NCBI GenBank assembly: GCA_026983855.1
Contig: JALSTE010000045.1
Span: 1 to 5,103 of the forward strand
DNA length: 5,103 nt
Reading direction: 5' to 3'
DNA from: Acidimicrobiia bacterium
Lineage (GTDB): Bacteria; Actinomycetota; Acidimicrobiia; Acidimicrobiales; Poriferisodalaceae
The notes beneath the pieces were generated by a model. It was not told where the DNA came from. It made no database searches and saw only the letters and a program-made list of their open reading frames with translations. This document shows, piece after piece, positions 1-5,103 of this stretch. Positions within the stretch are counted from its first letter, which is position 1; the number at the start of each line of letters is the position of its first letter. The position numbers and the translations under genes were made by a program.

Positions 1-310
1 TCAACTCGGCGTTCTCACCGGGACCCTCCTCCAGGGCGGCCATGTGGGTCCCGCCGCCGGACTCCCGGGTCAGACCCAGCAGGGCCGATGGTTCGACGGG
101 TCCCCCCGAGAAGAGCACCGGTGGACCCACCACGCTGGTCTCCCAGTCGGGCAGGGCCGCCTCGATCTCGATGTCGGTGGGACGGTTGAGCACCACGCCC
201 AGGGAACCCTGGGATTCGTCGTACTCCACCACCAGGATCACCGTGCGGGCGAAGTTCGGATCGGCGAGGATCGGGGTGGCCACCAGCAGGGACCCCGCGG
301 TCGGCTTCAT
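1..310 (-). CDS. YqgE/AlgH family protein (UPF0301, DUF179), N-terminal part, cut by window edge
   Basis: Reading leftward from the ATG at 310-308, 103 codons are open to the window edge, so the 3' part is missing; family members are usually about 180-200 residues. The start MKPTAGSLLVATPIL, then DPNFARTVILVVEY and GVVLNRPTD, is the classic UPF0301 N-terminus: a short lead, a hydrophobic strand, the Asp-Pro-x-Phe-x-Arg turn and the Gly-x-Val-Leu-Asn-Arg-Pro motif. A FSGGPVEP stretch near residue 70 also fits. No signal peptide or membrane segment is seen, so it should be cytoplasmic. The family includes E. coli YqgE and Pseudomonas AlgH, whose biochemical function is not firmly known. It lies 136 bp downstream of the histidine kinase on the same strand. 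There is no Shine-Dalgarno sequence; a -10-like element abuts the start instead, so it may have its own promoter. Family assignment is confident; the role here is unknown. Confidence 0.9.
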   Translation of the reverse strand, partial: MKPTAGSLLVATPILADPNFARTVILVVEYDESQGSLGVVLNRPTDIEIEAALPDWETSVVGPPVLFSGGPVEPSALLGLTRESGGGTHMAALEEGPGENAEL

Positions 311-316
311 GTCCCG

Positions 317-322
317 ATTCTG
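317..322 (-). promoter_or_regulatory. Putative extended -10 element for leaderless YqgE/AlgH transcript
   Basis: On the minus strand the sequence reads TGG-CAGAAT-CGGGAC-ATG. CAGAAT resembles a TANNNT/TATAAT -10 hexamer, has a TGN extension upstream, and sits six bases before the A of the start codon. That is the distance expected if transcription begins at the ATG itself. No GGAGG-like site precedes the start. No convincing -35 hexamer is visible 16-18 bases upstream. This is an inference from sequence and spacing, strengthened by the near-identical element before the DUF1800 gene. Confidence 0.4.
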
Positions 323-394
323 CCAGGAAGTGATCCCTTTTTGCGGCACAGCCCGACGAAGCGGGCCCGGCCTCCGGGGGAACCCGGTCCGTCG

Positions 395-414
395 CTCACC
401 CCGGAGAGGGGGAG
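395..414 (-). other. Imperfect hairpin downstream of the histidine kinase gene
   Basis: On the minus strand, CTCCCCCTCTCCGGGGTGAG can fold into a stem of about eight pairs, with one mismatch and a terminal G-U, closed by a four-base loop. It begins 33 bases past the kinase stop codon. No T-tract follows, so it is not a standard intrinsic terminator. It could slow polymerase, protect an mRNA 3' end, or be chance structure in G+C-rich DNA. A second small stem (GCCCG, loop ACGAAG, CGGGC on the plus strand, 351-366) lies nearer the YqgE/AlgH start and also lacks a T-tract. Confidence 0.25.
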
Positions 415-446
415 ACGCTGGATTCGGGAGGGACGGGTCGCACCGC

Positions 447-1607
447 TCAGCGGTCCCCCGTCCGGGCCAGGGGGATCCGCACCCGGACGAGCGCTCCCCC
501 CTCGGGGGAGTTGGTGATGTCTATCGAACCCTCGTGCACGTCCACGATTCCCTTGGCTATGGCCATGCCCAACCCACTGGAGCCCTTGCGGTCGCCCCTC
601 TGGAAACGGTCGAAAACCCTCGATAGGGCCTCATCGGAGAAACCCGGCCCGTCGTCGGCGATGTCCACCCATCCCTGGCGGGAGTCCGCCCCCACCGTCA
701 GGGTCACGTGGTCCGCCCTCTCGGCCGCGTTCCGGGTCAGGGTGGTCAGGGCCTGGCGCAGCAGGATGTAGTCGGCCTGCACGACCGCCGTTCCCGACTC
801 CACCGCCTCGACCACGGTGTCGTCGATCCTGATGGAGGCCGCTATCTCCTCGGCCAGGAGATCGAGACGGAGGGGGGCGAGACGGGGCTGGGCCTGCCCG
901 GCCTCCAGGCGGGCGTACTCCAGGAGTTCGTTCACCCCGTCGGACGCCCGGGCCGAGGCCTGGTCGATCTCCTCGAGGGCCCGACGGTACGTGTCGTTGT
1001 CGCGCTCCCGGGACAGGGCGTGGCTGGCCGAGGCCTGTATGACCGCCAGGGGGGTCCTCAACTCGTGGGCGGCGTCGGCGATGAAGTCCCTCTGCTGGGC
1101 CAGGACCCGACGGGTGGGTCGGAGGGATCGCCCGGCGATGAACCATCCCACGAGGGTGGTGACCGCGATGGTCCCCACCGCCGCCAGCCATATCCGCCAC
1201 CTGAGGGAATTGGCGTCGGCCTGGAACTCCTCGAGGGGTATGAACACCACCAGTCCGACGTCGTCGTCGATCTCCTTCACCGCCGCCAGCCACGTACCGT
1301 CCTGTTCGAAGGTCTGGTAGCGCACCCCTTCGTAGATACCGGCACTGGTGATGCGGTAGAGAGGGGGCTCGATCCAGGTGTCCCCCTGGGGATCGGCCCA
1401 CTCCTCGGCCACGTTCACCACCCAGGAGTTGTCCGGGTGCTCCTCACTGGCCGCCTGCAGGATGGTCTGCTCGGCCTCCCGCTCGGCCGAGTCGAAGATC
1501 CTCGAGGTACCGGATCTGACCGCCACGTAGGCCAGGGAACTGACGGCCAGGGCCGACAGCACCGCGTACACCACGGTGAGCTGGATCCTCACCCTCCGCA
1601 GGTTCAC
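447..1607 (-). CDS. Membrane sensor histidine kinase of a two-component system
   Basis: This 386-residue kinase presumably senses a signal outside the membrane and phosphorylates the regulator encoded just upstream. Membrane segments lie at about residues 9-30 and 138-158, enclosing a roughly 107-residue extracytoplasmic domain with no recognised fold. The HisKA dimerisation box FIADAAHELRTPL puts the phosphoacceptor at His181. The HATPase_c domain follows: N-box Asn293, G1 box DDGPGF (319-323 region), F-box FDRFQRG (332-338) and G2 box GSSGLGMAI (342-350). All key residues are present, so it should be active. Only about 22 residues separate the second membrane segment from His181, too few for a HAMP domain. 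The start is a GTG with GGGGAGGA five bases upstream, and the protein begins with a short Arg-rich cytoplasmic tip (MNLRRVRIQL), as expected before a first membrane helix. A 129-bp gap separates it from the regulator gene, so an additional promoter is possible. Confidence 0.95.
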   Translation of the reverse strand: MNLRRVRIQLTVVYAVLSALAVSSLAYVAVRSGTSRIFDSAEREAEQTILQAASEEHPDNSWVVNVAEEWADPQGDTWIEPPLYRITSAGIYEGVRYQTFEQDGTWLAAVKEIDDDVGLVVFIPLEEFQADANSLRWRIWLAAVGTIAVTTLVGWFIAGRSLRPTRRVLAQQRDFIADAAHELRTPLAVIQASASHALSRERDNDTYRRALEEIDQASARASDGVNELLEYARLEAGQAQPRLAPLRLDLLAEEIAASIRIDDTVVEAVESGTAVVQADYILLRQALTTLTRNAAERADHVTLTVGADSRQGWVDIADDGPGFSDEALSRVFDRFQRGDRKGSSGLGMAIAKGIVDVHEGSIDITNSPEGGALVRVRIPLARTGDR

Positions 1608-1611
1608 CGGG

Positions 1612-1619
1612 TCCTCCCC
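1612..1619 (-). promoter_or_regulatory. Ribosome binding site fixing the GTG start of the histidine kinase
   Basis: The minus strand reads GGGGAGGA, with the GGAGG core five bases before the GTG at 1607. This strong match decides for the GTG start; the first ATG codons in this frame lie far inside the protein and would remove the first membrane segment. Confidence 0.75.
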
Positions 1620-1736
1620 GGTGCGATCCCCGACACACTGGATCCCGGGACCGACCCCACGAGTCCGATTCGATTCACTCCAAAGTTCCTCACGGGACCA
1701 CTTCTGGGTTCAGGGTTGGCAGATCGGGGCCGGTTC

Positions 1737-2405
1737 TCACGGGTTGAACCTGTAGCCGACCCCACGAACGGTCTCGATCACCCCGTCGCTGCCGGGAAGC
1801 TCCAGTTTCCTCCTCAGGTTGGCGACATGGACGTCAACCACGTTGGAGAGCCCGTCGTAGTTGGCGTCCCACACGTGCTCGAGAAGCACCGACCGGCTCA
1901 CCACGTCGCCGGCATGGACCATGAGATAGTGCAGCAGGCTGAACTCCTTGGGGGTCAGGGGCACCGCGATCTGCCCCGACCAGACGGTGTGGGCGGCGGG
2001 ATCCAGACGGATTCCGGCCGCCTCCATGACCGGTGAGCGGGTGTCGGCGGGACGGCGCAGAAGGGCCCTCACCCGGGCCGCCAGTTCGGGGAAGGCGAAG
2101 GGCTTGGTCAGGTAGTCATCGGCCCCGGCGTCCAACCCCCCGACCTTGTCGCTGAGATCGTCTCGGGCGGTGAGCATCAGGACCTTGAGCTGTGACCCCT
2201 CGGCCCGCAGTCGCCGGCACAGGTCGGCCCCGTCCCCGTCGGGCAGACCGAGGTCGAGCACCAGCAGATCGTGATCGTCCACGAACAGGGACTCCTCGGC
2301 CTCGGCCACCGTGCCGACCAGGTCCACGGCGTGGCCCTCCTCGGCCAGACCCCTCCTGATCACATTTCCGAGCGCAAGGTCGTCCTCGACCACGAGTAGT
2401 CGCAT
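1737..2405 (-). CDS. OmpR/PhoB-family response regulator (receiver plus winged-helix DNA-binding domain)
   Basis: This 222-residue cytoplasmic transcription factor is the likely partner of the kinase encoded downstream. The receiver domain (about 1-115) has the acidic pair Asp8-Asp9, the phosphoacceptor Asp51 in LVLDLGLPDGDG, the switch Thr79 in MLTARDD, and Lys101 in YLTKPF. The C-terminal winged helix (about 126-220) carries LTPKEFSLLHYL, the recognition-helix region VVDVHVANLRRKLE and the wing IETVRGVGYRF, which is the full-length OmpR/PhoB layout. The frame is open upstream to an ATG at 2456, but the receiver fold begins exactly at MRLLVVEDD, so the ATG at 2405 is chosen; the longer version would add 17 unlikely residues that include the operator repeat. 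The best ribosome binding site is unusually far from this start. The upstream region holds a perfect 11-bp tandem repeat, suggesting autoregulation. The specific signal and regulon are unknown. Confidence 0.96.
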   Translation of the reverse strand: MRLLVVEDDLALGNVIRRGLAEEGHAVDLVGTVAEAEESLFVDDHDLLVLDLGLPDGDGADLCRRLRAEGSQLKVLMLTARDDLSDKVGGLDAGADDYLTKPFAFPELAARVRALLRRPADTRSPVMEAAGIRLDPAAHTVWSGQIAVPLTPKEFSLLHYLMVHAGDVVSRSVLLEHVWDANYDGLSNVVDVHVANLRRKLELPGSDGVIETVRGVGYRFNP

Positions 2406-2418
2406 CGCCCCATGGTGG

Positions 2419-2427
2419 CACCTCCCC
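2419..2427 (-). promoter_or_regulatory. Ribosome binding site of the response regulator gene, unusually spaced
   Basis: The minus strand reads GGGGAGGTG. The GGAGG core is 15 bases from the regulator's ATG at 2405, longer than the usual 5-10. It is only 7 bases from an out-of-frame ATG at 2413-2411. Its upstream edge also overlaps the first two bases of the 11-bp tandem repeat (2426-2427). Confidence 0.6.
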
Positions 2428-2447
2428 GATGAAGGTCCGATGAAGGT
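2426..2447. promoter_or_regulatory. Perfect tandem 11-bp direct repeat, putative operator of the OmpR/PhoB-type regulator
   Basis: CCGATGAAGGT occurs twice head to tail with no mismatch and no spacer; on the other strand the unit is ACCTTCATCGG. Regulators of this family bind as head-to-tail dimers on direct repeats with an 11-bp period, so the spacing is diagnostic in kind. It lies between the regulator gene and the divergent DUF1800 gene. If DUF1800 transcription starts at its ATG, the repeat covers about -65 to -44, a common activator position. The second copy is also part of a small inverted repeat, TGAAG-GTGGA-CTTCA (2441-2455). The repeat is directly visible; binding by this regulator is inferred. 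Confidence 0.65.
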
Positions 2448-2478
2448 GGACTTCACGATGGCTTAAGGGACCCCGGGC

Positions 2479-2484
2479 CACAAT
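2479..2484 (+). promoter_or_regulatory. Putative -10 element for leaderless DUF1800 transcript
   Basis: The plus strand reads CACAAT-CGGAAC-ATG. The hexamer resembles TANNNT/TATAAT and ends six bases before the A of the start codon, the usual distance to a transcription start. There is no Shine-Dalgarno sequence. No TTGACA-like -35 lies 16-18 bases upstream, which would suit an activator-dependent promoter served by the repeat at 2426-2447. The same arrangement precedes the YqgE/AlgH gene. Confidence 0.4.
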
Positions 2485-2490
2485 CGGAAC

Positions 2491-3753
2491 ATGTCAAGGC
2501 GACCCGATGTTCCCGAAGAAGCCCTGGTGGCCCATGTTCTCCGCCGGACCGGTTTCGGCCCCCATCCCGGGCAGGTGGACGAGTGGGTGGCACGAGGCGG
2601 CGCCGATGCGGTCATCGCCGCGGCCATCGAGGACACCGACACCGCCGCGGTGCCCGAGCTGTCCTTCGCGTTCGACGACGACAAGCAGTACGAGACGATC
2701 GAGCAGGCGGTCCAGTGGATCATCTCCGCCCAGCAGGACCCGGCCGCCTCCCTCCACGAGAAGATGGTCTGGTTCTGGCACGATCACTTCGCCACCTCCA
2801 TCGACAAGGTCGACTTCGGTCGGGCCATGTGGGAACAGCATCTCCTGCTCCGCCAGCACGCCCTGGGCAACTTCCGGGACATGTGCCAGGCGATCACCGT
2901 GGACCGGGCGATGCTCATCTACCTCGACGGTGACGGCTCCACCGCTGACGCCCCCAATGAGAACTACGCCCGGGAGCTCATGGAGCTGTTCACCCTGGGC
3001 CCGGGGAACTACACCGAGGACGACATCCGGGCCGGGGCCAAGGCTCTCGCCGGCTACTGGCTGAACTATGACAATGAGCTGTCCCTGGAGTTCGATGAGG
3101 ACTCCGCCTACCAGGGGACGCTCACCTTCCTGGGTCAGCGGGGCCAGTTCCGGGCCCCCGAGATCGTGGACATCGTGTGCGATCAACCGGCCTGCCCCGA
3201 GTTCATCGCCGCCAAACTCCACAAGTACCTGGTGGGCGTCGATCCGTCCCCGGAGCGGAGGCGGGAACTGGCCCGGGTCTTCCGGGACTCGAACCTGGAG
3301 ATCAGACCCCTCGTGGCGGAGATTCTCACCGATCCGTCGTTCCTGGAGACCCGCATGAGCCGGCCCCGCTACCCCGTGGAATGGCTGGCCGCGGCCCGGG
3401 CGGTCGTCGGTCTGCCCGAGGAGCCCACCATCTGGCGCTACGAGGAGATGGGCCAGGTGCCGTGGCGACCGCCGAACGTGGCCGGTTGGCCCCCGGGAAA
3501 CCGCTGGCTGGCCGCCGACCAGATGCTCCACAAACTCTCGATCCTCCAGTGGACCGACACCGACCCGTCCATGGTCGACCCCGAGGATCCGGTTGGTTCG
3601 ATCCTGCGCCGCTGCTCACTGTGGGAGGTGTCCCAGACCACCAGGGACGCCATCCAGAAGAGCATCGACACCGCACTGGAGACCGGTGACGACTGGTACG
3701 CCGCCCTGGCCCTGATCACCGCCGTGGCCAGCCCAGAGTTCTCCCTGGCCTGA
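2491..3753 (+). CDS. DUF1800 domain-containing protein
   Basis: A complete 420-residue member of the DUF1800 family, somewhat shorter than many members. The hallmarks occur in order: LRRTGFGPHPGQVDEWVARG near the N-terminus (18-36), LHEKMVWFWHDHFATS (88-103), NENYARELMELFTLG (156-170) followed by YTEDDIRAGAKALAGYW, RPPNVAGWPPGNRWL (326-340) and a terminal ASPEFSLA. The biochemical function of the family is not established; the conserved His, Glu and Trp residues are suggestive but I infer no reaction. No signal peptide or membrane segment is visible, yet its 3' neighbour is an exported Tat lipoprotein of the DUF1501 family, the usual companion of DUF1800. The two genes are 51 bp apart and probably co-transcribed. 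The ATG at 2491 places the first family motif at the expected distance; no ribosome binding site precedes it, so a leaderless transcript is likely. It diverges from the response regulator gene across a putative operator. Confidence 0.93.
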   Translation: MSRRPDVPEEALVAHVLRRTGFGPHPGQVDEWVARGGADAVIAAAIEDTDTAAVPELSFAFDDDKQYETIEQAVQWIISAQQDPAASLHEKMVWFWHDHFATSIDKVDFGRAMWEQHLLLRQHALGNFRDMCQAITVDRAMLIYLDGDGSTADAPNENYARELMELFTLGPGNYTEDDIRAGAKALAGYWLNYDNELSLEFDEDSAYQGTLTFLGQRGQFRAPEIVDIVCDQPACPEFIAAKLHKYLVGVDPSPERRRELARVFRDSNLEIRPLVAEILTDPSFLETRMSRPRYPVEWLAAARAVVGLPEEPTIWRYEEMGQVPWRPPNVAGWPPGNRWLAADQMLHKLSILQWTDTDPSMVDPEDPVGSILRRCSLWEVSQTTRDAIQKSIDTALETGDDWYAALALITAVASPEFSLA

Positions 3754-3793
3754 TCGGGCCGGTCCGAACGCCCCATGAGAAAAGACCACCTCC

Positions 3794-3801
3794 GGGAGGA
3801 G
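3794..3801 (+). promoter_or_regulatory. Ribosome binding site fixing the DUF1501 start
   Basis: GGGAGGAG lies just before the ATG at 3805, with the GGAGG core five bases away. It supports this start over the in-frame ATG at 3775, which has no such site and would add ten residues. The preceding CCTC can pair with GAGG (3790-3800, CCTCCGGGAGG) in a four-pair hairpin that would partly mask the site. Confidence 0.7.
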
Positions 3802-3804
3802 CCG

Positions 3805-5103
3805 ATGACCACCGCACGCAAGTCTCAGGGCATTGATCGACGGGCGTTCCTACGTCTGCTCGGAATGGGGTCGGCGGGAGCCGGCCTGCTGGCCGCCTGT
3901 GGCTCCAATCCCTGGCCGTCGGCGGGGTCCTCGGGATCCGCCGGACCGACCACCACGACCTCCGCCGTCACGACCACCACCGCCGCCGATGGGGCGGGGA
4001 ACGGCACGTCCACGACGACCACCGAGGCCGTCGCATCGCGACCCACCACCGGATCCCGCACCCTGGTGATCGTCGAGTTGGACGGTGGGAACGACGGTAT
4101 GGCGACCCTGGTGCCCTACGGCATGTCGCGCTATCACGATCTACGACCGGAACTGGGTTTCGACCCCTCCGAACTGATCGTGGTCGACGACGAGGTGGGG
4201 TTCCATCCCGGCCTGGCCCCCCTGGTCGAGAGGGGACTGGCCGTGGTCGAAGGGGTGGGGGTTCCCCGTCCCGACCTGTCCCACTTCCAGATGTACGACC
4301 GCTGGGCCACCGGTGACCAGGACGGCACCGCCAAGTACCAGACCGGGTTCCTCGGCCGCTGCGCCGACGTGCTGCAGGGAGACGAGGTCGCCACCGCGGT
4401 GTCCCTGGGTTGGGGGGAGTCCCGCTACCTGGCCTCCGAGAAAGCCCTCACCATGACCCTGCCCGATCCCGAGGCCTTCGGGTTCCTCCTCGATGAGGAG
4501 GATGACTACGCCCAAGCCGGTCTGTCGGCCCTGAGGATCCTGGCCCGGGACGGCGACGCTCCCATCCTGAGCCCGGCCCGCCGGGGTCTCGGCGCCGGAC
4601 TGGCGTTCGCCGAGGTGCTGAAGGGGCTTCCGGAGCCCTCCACCGGGTACGGCGAGGACGACCTGGGACTGCAACTCGCACTGGCCTCCCGGCTCATCAG
4701 GGGCGACTCCGGTATCCGGATCCTCCACGTCACCATGGGCAGCTTCGACACCCACGACGACCAGAGATCCGAGCACGACCGTCTCATGGGTGAACTGGGT
4801 TCCAACCTGGCCCGGTTCATCGACGACATGGATTCCGCCGGACGGAGCGATGAGGTGCTGGTGGCCACGGTCAGCGAGTTCGGCCGCCGTCCCGAGCAGA
4901 ACGGATCGGGTACCGATCACGGCGCCGCCTCGGTGGCCCTGCTCGTCGGGTCGGTGAATCCCGGCCGCCATGGTGAACATCCGCCTCTCGATCGCCTGGA
5001 CGAGGAGGATGACCTGGTGGCCACGGTGACCATGAACCAGTACCTCGGGACCCTGGCGTCGGAGTGGTTCGGAATCCCGGCCGGGGACGTCCTGGCCGCC
5101 TCC
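3805..5103 (+). CDS. DUF1501 family protein, Tat-exported lipoprotein, C-terminus cut by window edge
   Basis: The frame is open for 433 codons to the last base, with no stop. The N-terminus has a twin-arginine motif, DRRAFLRLLG (11-20), a hydrophobic stretch and a lipobox LAAC with Cys32, so the mature protein should be anchored outside the membrane by a lipidated cysteine. A Ser/Gly/Thr-rich linker follows (about 33-84). The DUF1501 domain starts near residue 85: LVIVELDGGNDG (87-98), VEGVGVPRPDLSHF (148-161), GSFDTHDDQ (312-320) and SEFGRRPEQNGSGTDHG (357-373). DUF1501 is grouped with the alkaline phosphatase/sulfatase superfamily; Asp93, Asp315, His317, Asp371 and His372 are candidate metal ligands, by inference. 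No substrate is known. The final stretch, VTMNQYLGTLASEWFGIPAGDVLA, resembles the end of the family domain, so probably only a few tens of residues are missing. It follows DUF1800 by 51 bp, probably in one operon. Confidence 0.94.
   Translation, partial: MTTARKSQGIDRRAFLRLLGMGSAGAGLLAACGSNPWPSAGSSGSAGPTTTTSAVTTTTAADGAGNGTSTTTTEAVASRPTTGSRTLVIVELDGGNDGMATLVPYGMSRYHDLRPELGFDPSELIVVDDEVGFHPGLAPLVERGLAVVEGVGVPRPDLSHFQMYDRWATGDQDGTAKYQTGFLGRCADVLQGDEVATAVSLGWGESRYLASEKALTMTLPDPEAFGFLLDEEDDYAQAGLSALRILARDGDAPILSPARRGLGAGLAFAEVLKGLPEPSTGYGEDDLGLQLALASRLIRGDSGIRILHVTMGSFDTHDDQRSEHDRLMGELGSNLARFIDDMDSAGRSDEVLVATVSEFGRRPEQNGSGTDHGAASVALLVGSVNPGRHGEHPPLDRLDEEDDLVATVTMNQYLGTLASEWFGIPAGDVLAAS
3949..4023 (+). 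repeat. ACC/ACG codon runs encoding Thr blocks in the lipoprotein linker
   Basis: Three blocks of four threonines (residues 49-52, 56-59 and 70-73), written as mixed ACC and ACG codons, sit in the Ser/Gly/Thr/Ala-rich linker between the lipidated Cys32 and the folded domain. The blocks are similar but not identical at DNA level. Such a linker probably spaces the domain from the membrane and could be O-glycosylated, as is known for Thr-rich tracts in some actinobacterial lipoproteins. Confidence 0.7.

Noticed and set aside
351..366. GCCCG-ACGAAG-CGGGC hairpin next to TTTTT (338-342) as a terminator.
   Set aside because: The T-run precedes the stem on the plus strand and reads as A-run after it on the minus strand, so neither strand has stem followed by T-tract.
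42..626. Plus-strand open frames across the YqgE/AlgH gene and the end of the kinase gene.
   Set aside because: They overlap two minus-strand genes and the gap between them; their products are Arg/Pro/Gly-rich and resemble nothing known.
1071..1090. A partial match to the operator unit (CGATGAAG) inside the kinase gene.
   Set aside because: It is a single short match within the conserved coding of the His-box region, without a tandem partner.
1604..1660. A possible 18-codon leader frame (GTG at 1660) whose TGA overlaps the kinase GTG start, preceded by AATCGGAC.
   Set aside because: It has no ribosome binding site and no recognisable peptide, and the kinase has its own well-placed site, so the overlap is most likely chance.
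708..2036. A 442-codon plus-strand open frame opposite the kinase and regulator genes.
   Set aside because: It is antisense to two well-supported genes, its protein is Gly/Pro/Arg/His-rich without family motifs, and long spurious frames are expected in G+C-rich coding DNA.
2492..2497. A perfect TTGACA on the minus strand, a possible -35 box for the regulator gene.
   Set aside because: It coincides with the DUF1800 start (ATGTCAA), and at 17-18 bases spacing the -10 position reads GGGGTC or GGGTCC. The AT-rich CTTAAG at 2462-2467 is 24 bases away, too far.
2494..3531. A 345-codon minus-strand open frame opposite the DUF1800 gene.
   Set aside because: It has low-complexity composition and no recognisable motifs, and the opposite strand encodes a protein with every DUF1800 hallmark.
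4141..4980. A 279-codon minus-strand open frame opposite the DUF1501 gene.
   Set aside because: It is the antisense of a strongly conserved domain; the predicted protein is Gly/His/Gln-rich with no family signal.

Overview
The window is G+C-rich DNA, roughly two thirds G+C by eye. It reads as a high-GC Gram-positive (Actinomycetota) chromosome. The signs are third-position G/C codon bias, strong GGAGG-type ribosome binding sites, and a Tat lipoprotein whose mature end is a Thr-run linker. Thr-rich linkers of that kind are common in Acidimicrobiia, but placement below phylum is only a guess.

There are five genes in two divergent blocks around an 85-bp regulatory region (2406-2490). The minus-strand block reads right to left. 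It holds an OmpR/PhoB-type response regulator (2405-1737), a membrane sensor histidine kinase with a GTG start (1607-447), and the first 103 codons of a YqgE/AlgH (UPF0301, DUF179) protein that runs off the left edge (310-1). The plus-strand block holds a complete DUF1800 protein (2491-3753) and a DUF1501 Tat lipoprotein (3805-5103) that is open at the right edge, with probably only a short C-terminal piece missing. DUF1800 and DUF1501 genes are a recurrent pair in bacteria, and their biochemical role is not settled.

The divergent region carries a perfect tandem 11-bp repeat (2426-2447). This is the geometry expected for a dimer of an OmpR/PhoB-family regulator, so the simplest model is that the two-component system controls itself and the DUF1800-DUF1501 pair. 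Two genes, DUF1800 and YqgE/AlgH, lack a Shine-Dalgarno sequence. Both instead have a nearly identical element, CANAATCGGNAC, directly against the ATG, which looks like a -10 box placed for leaderless transcription. The other three genes have clear purine-rich ribosome binding sites.

No RNA genes, CRISPR arrays, insertion sequences or phage genes were seen. No gene-free stretch exceeds 300 bases; the largest gaps are 311-446 and 1608-1736.
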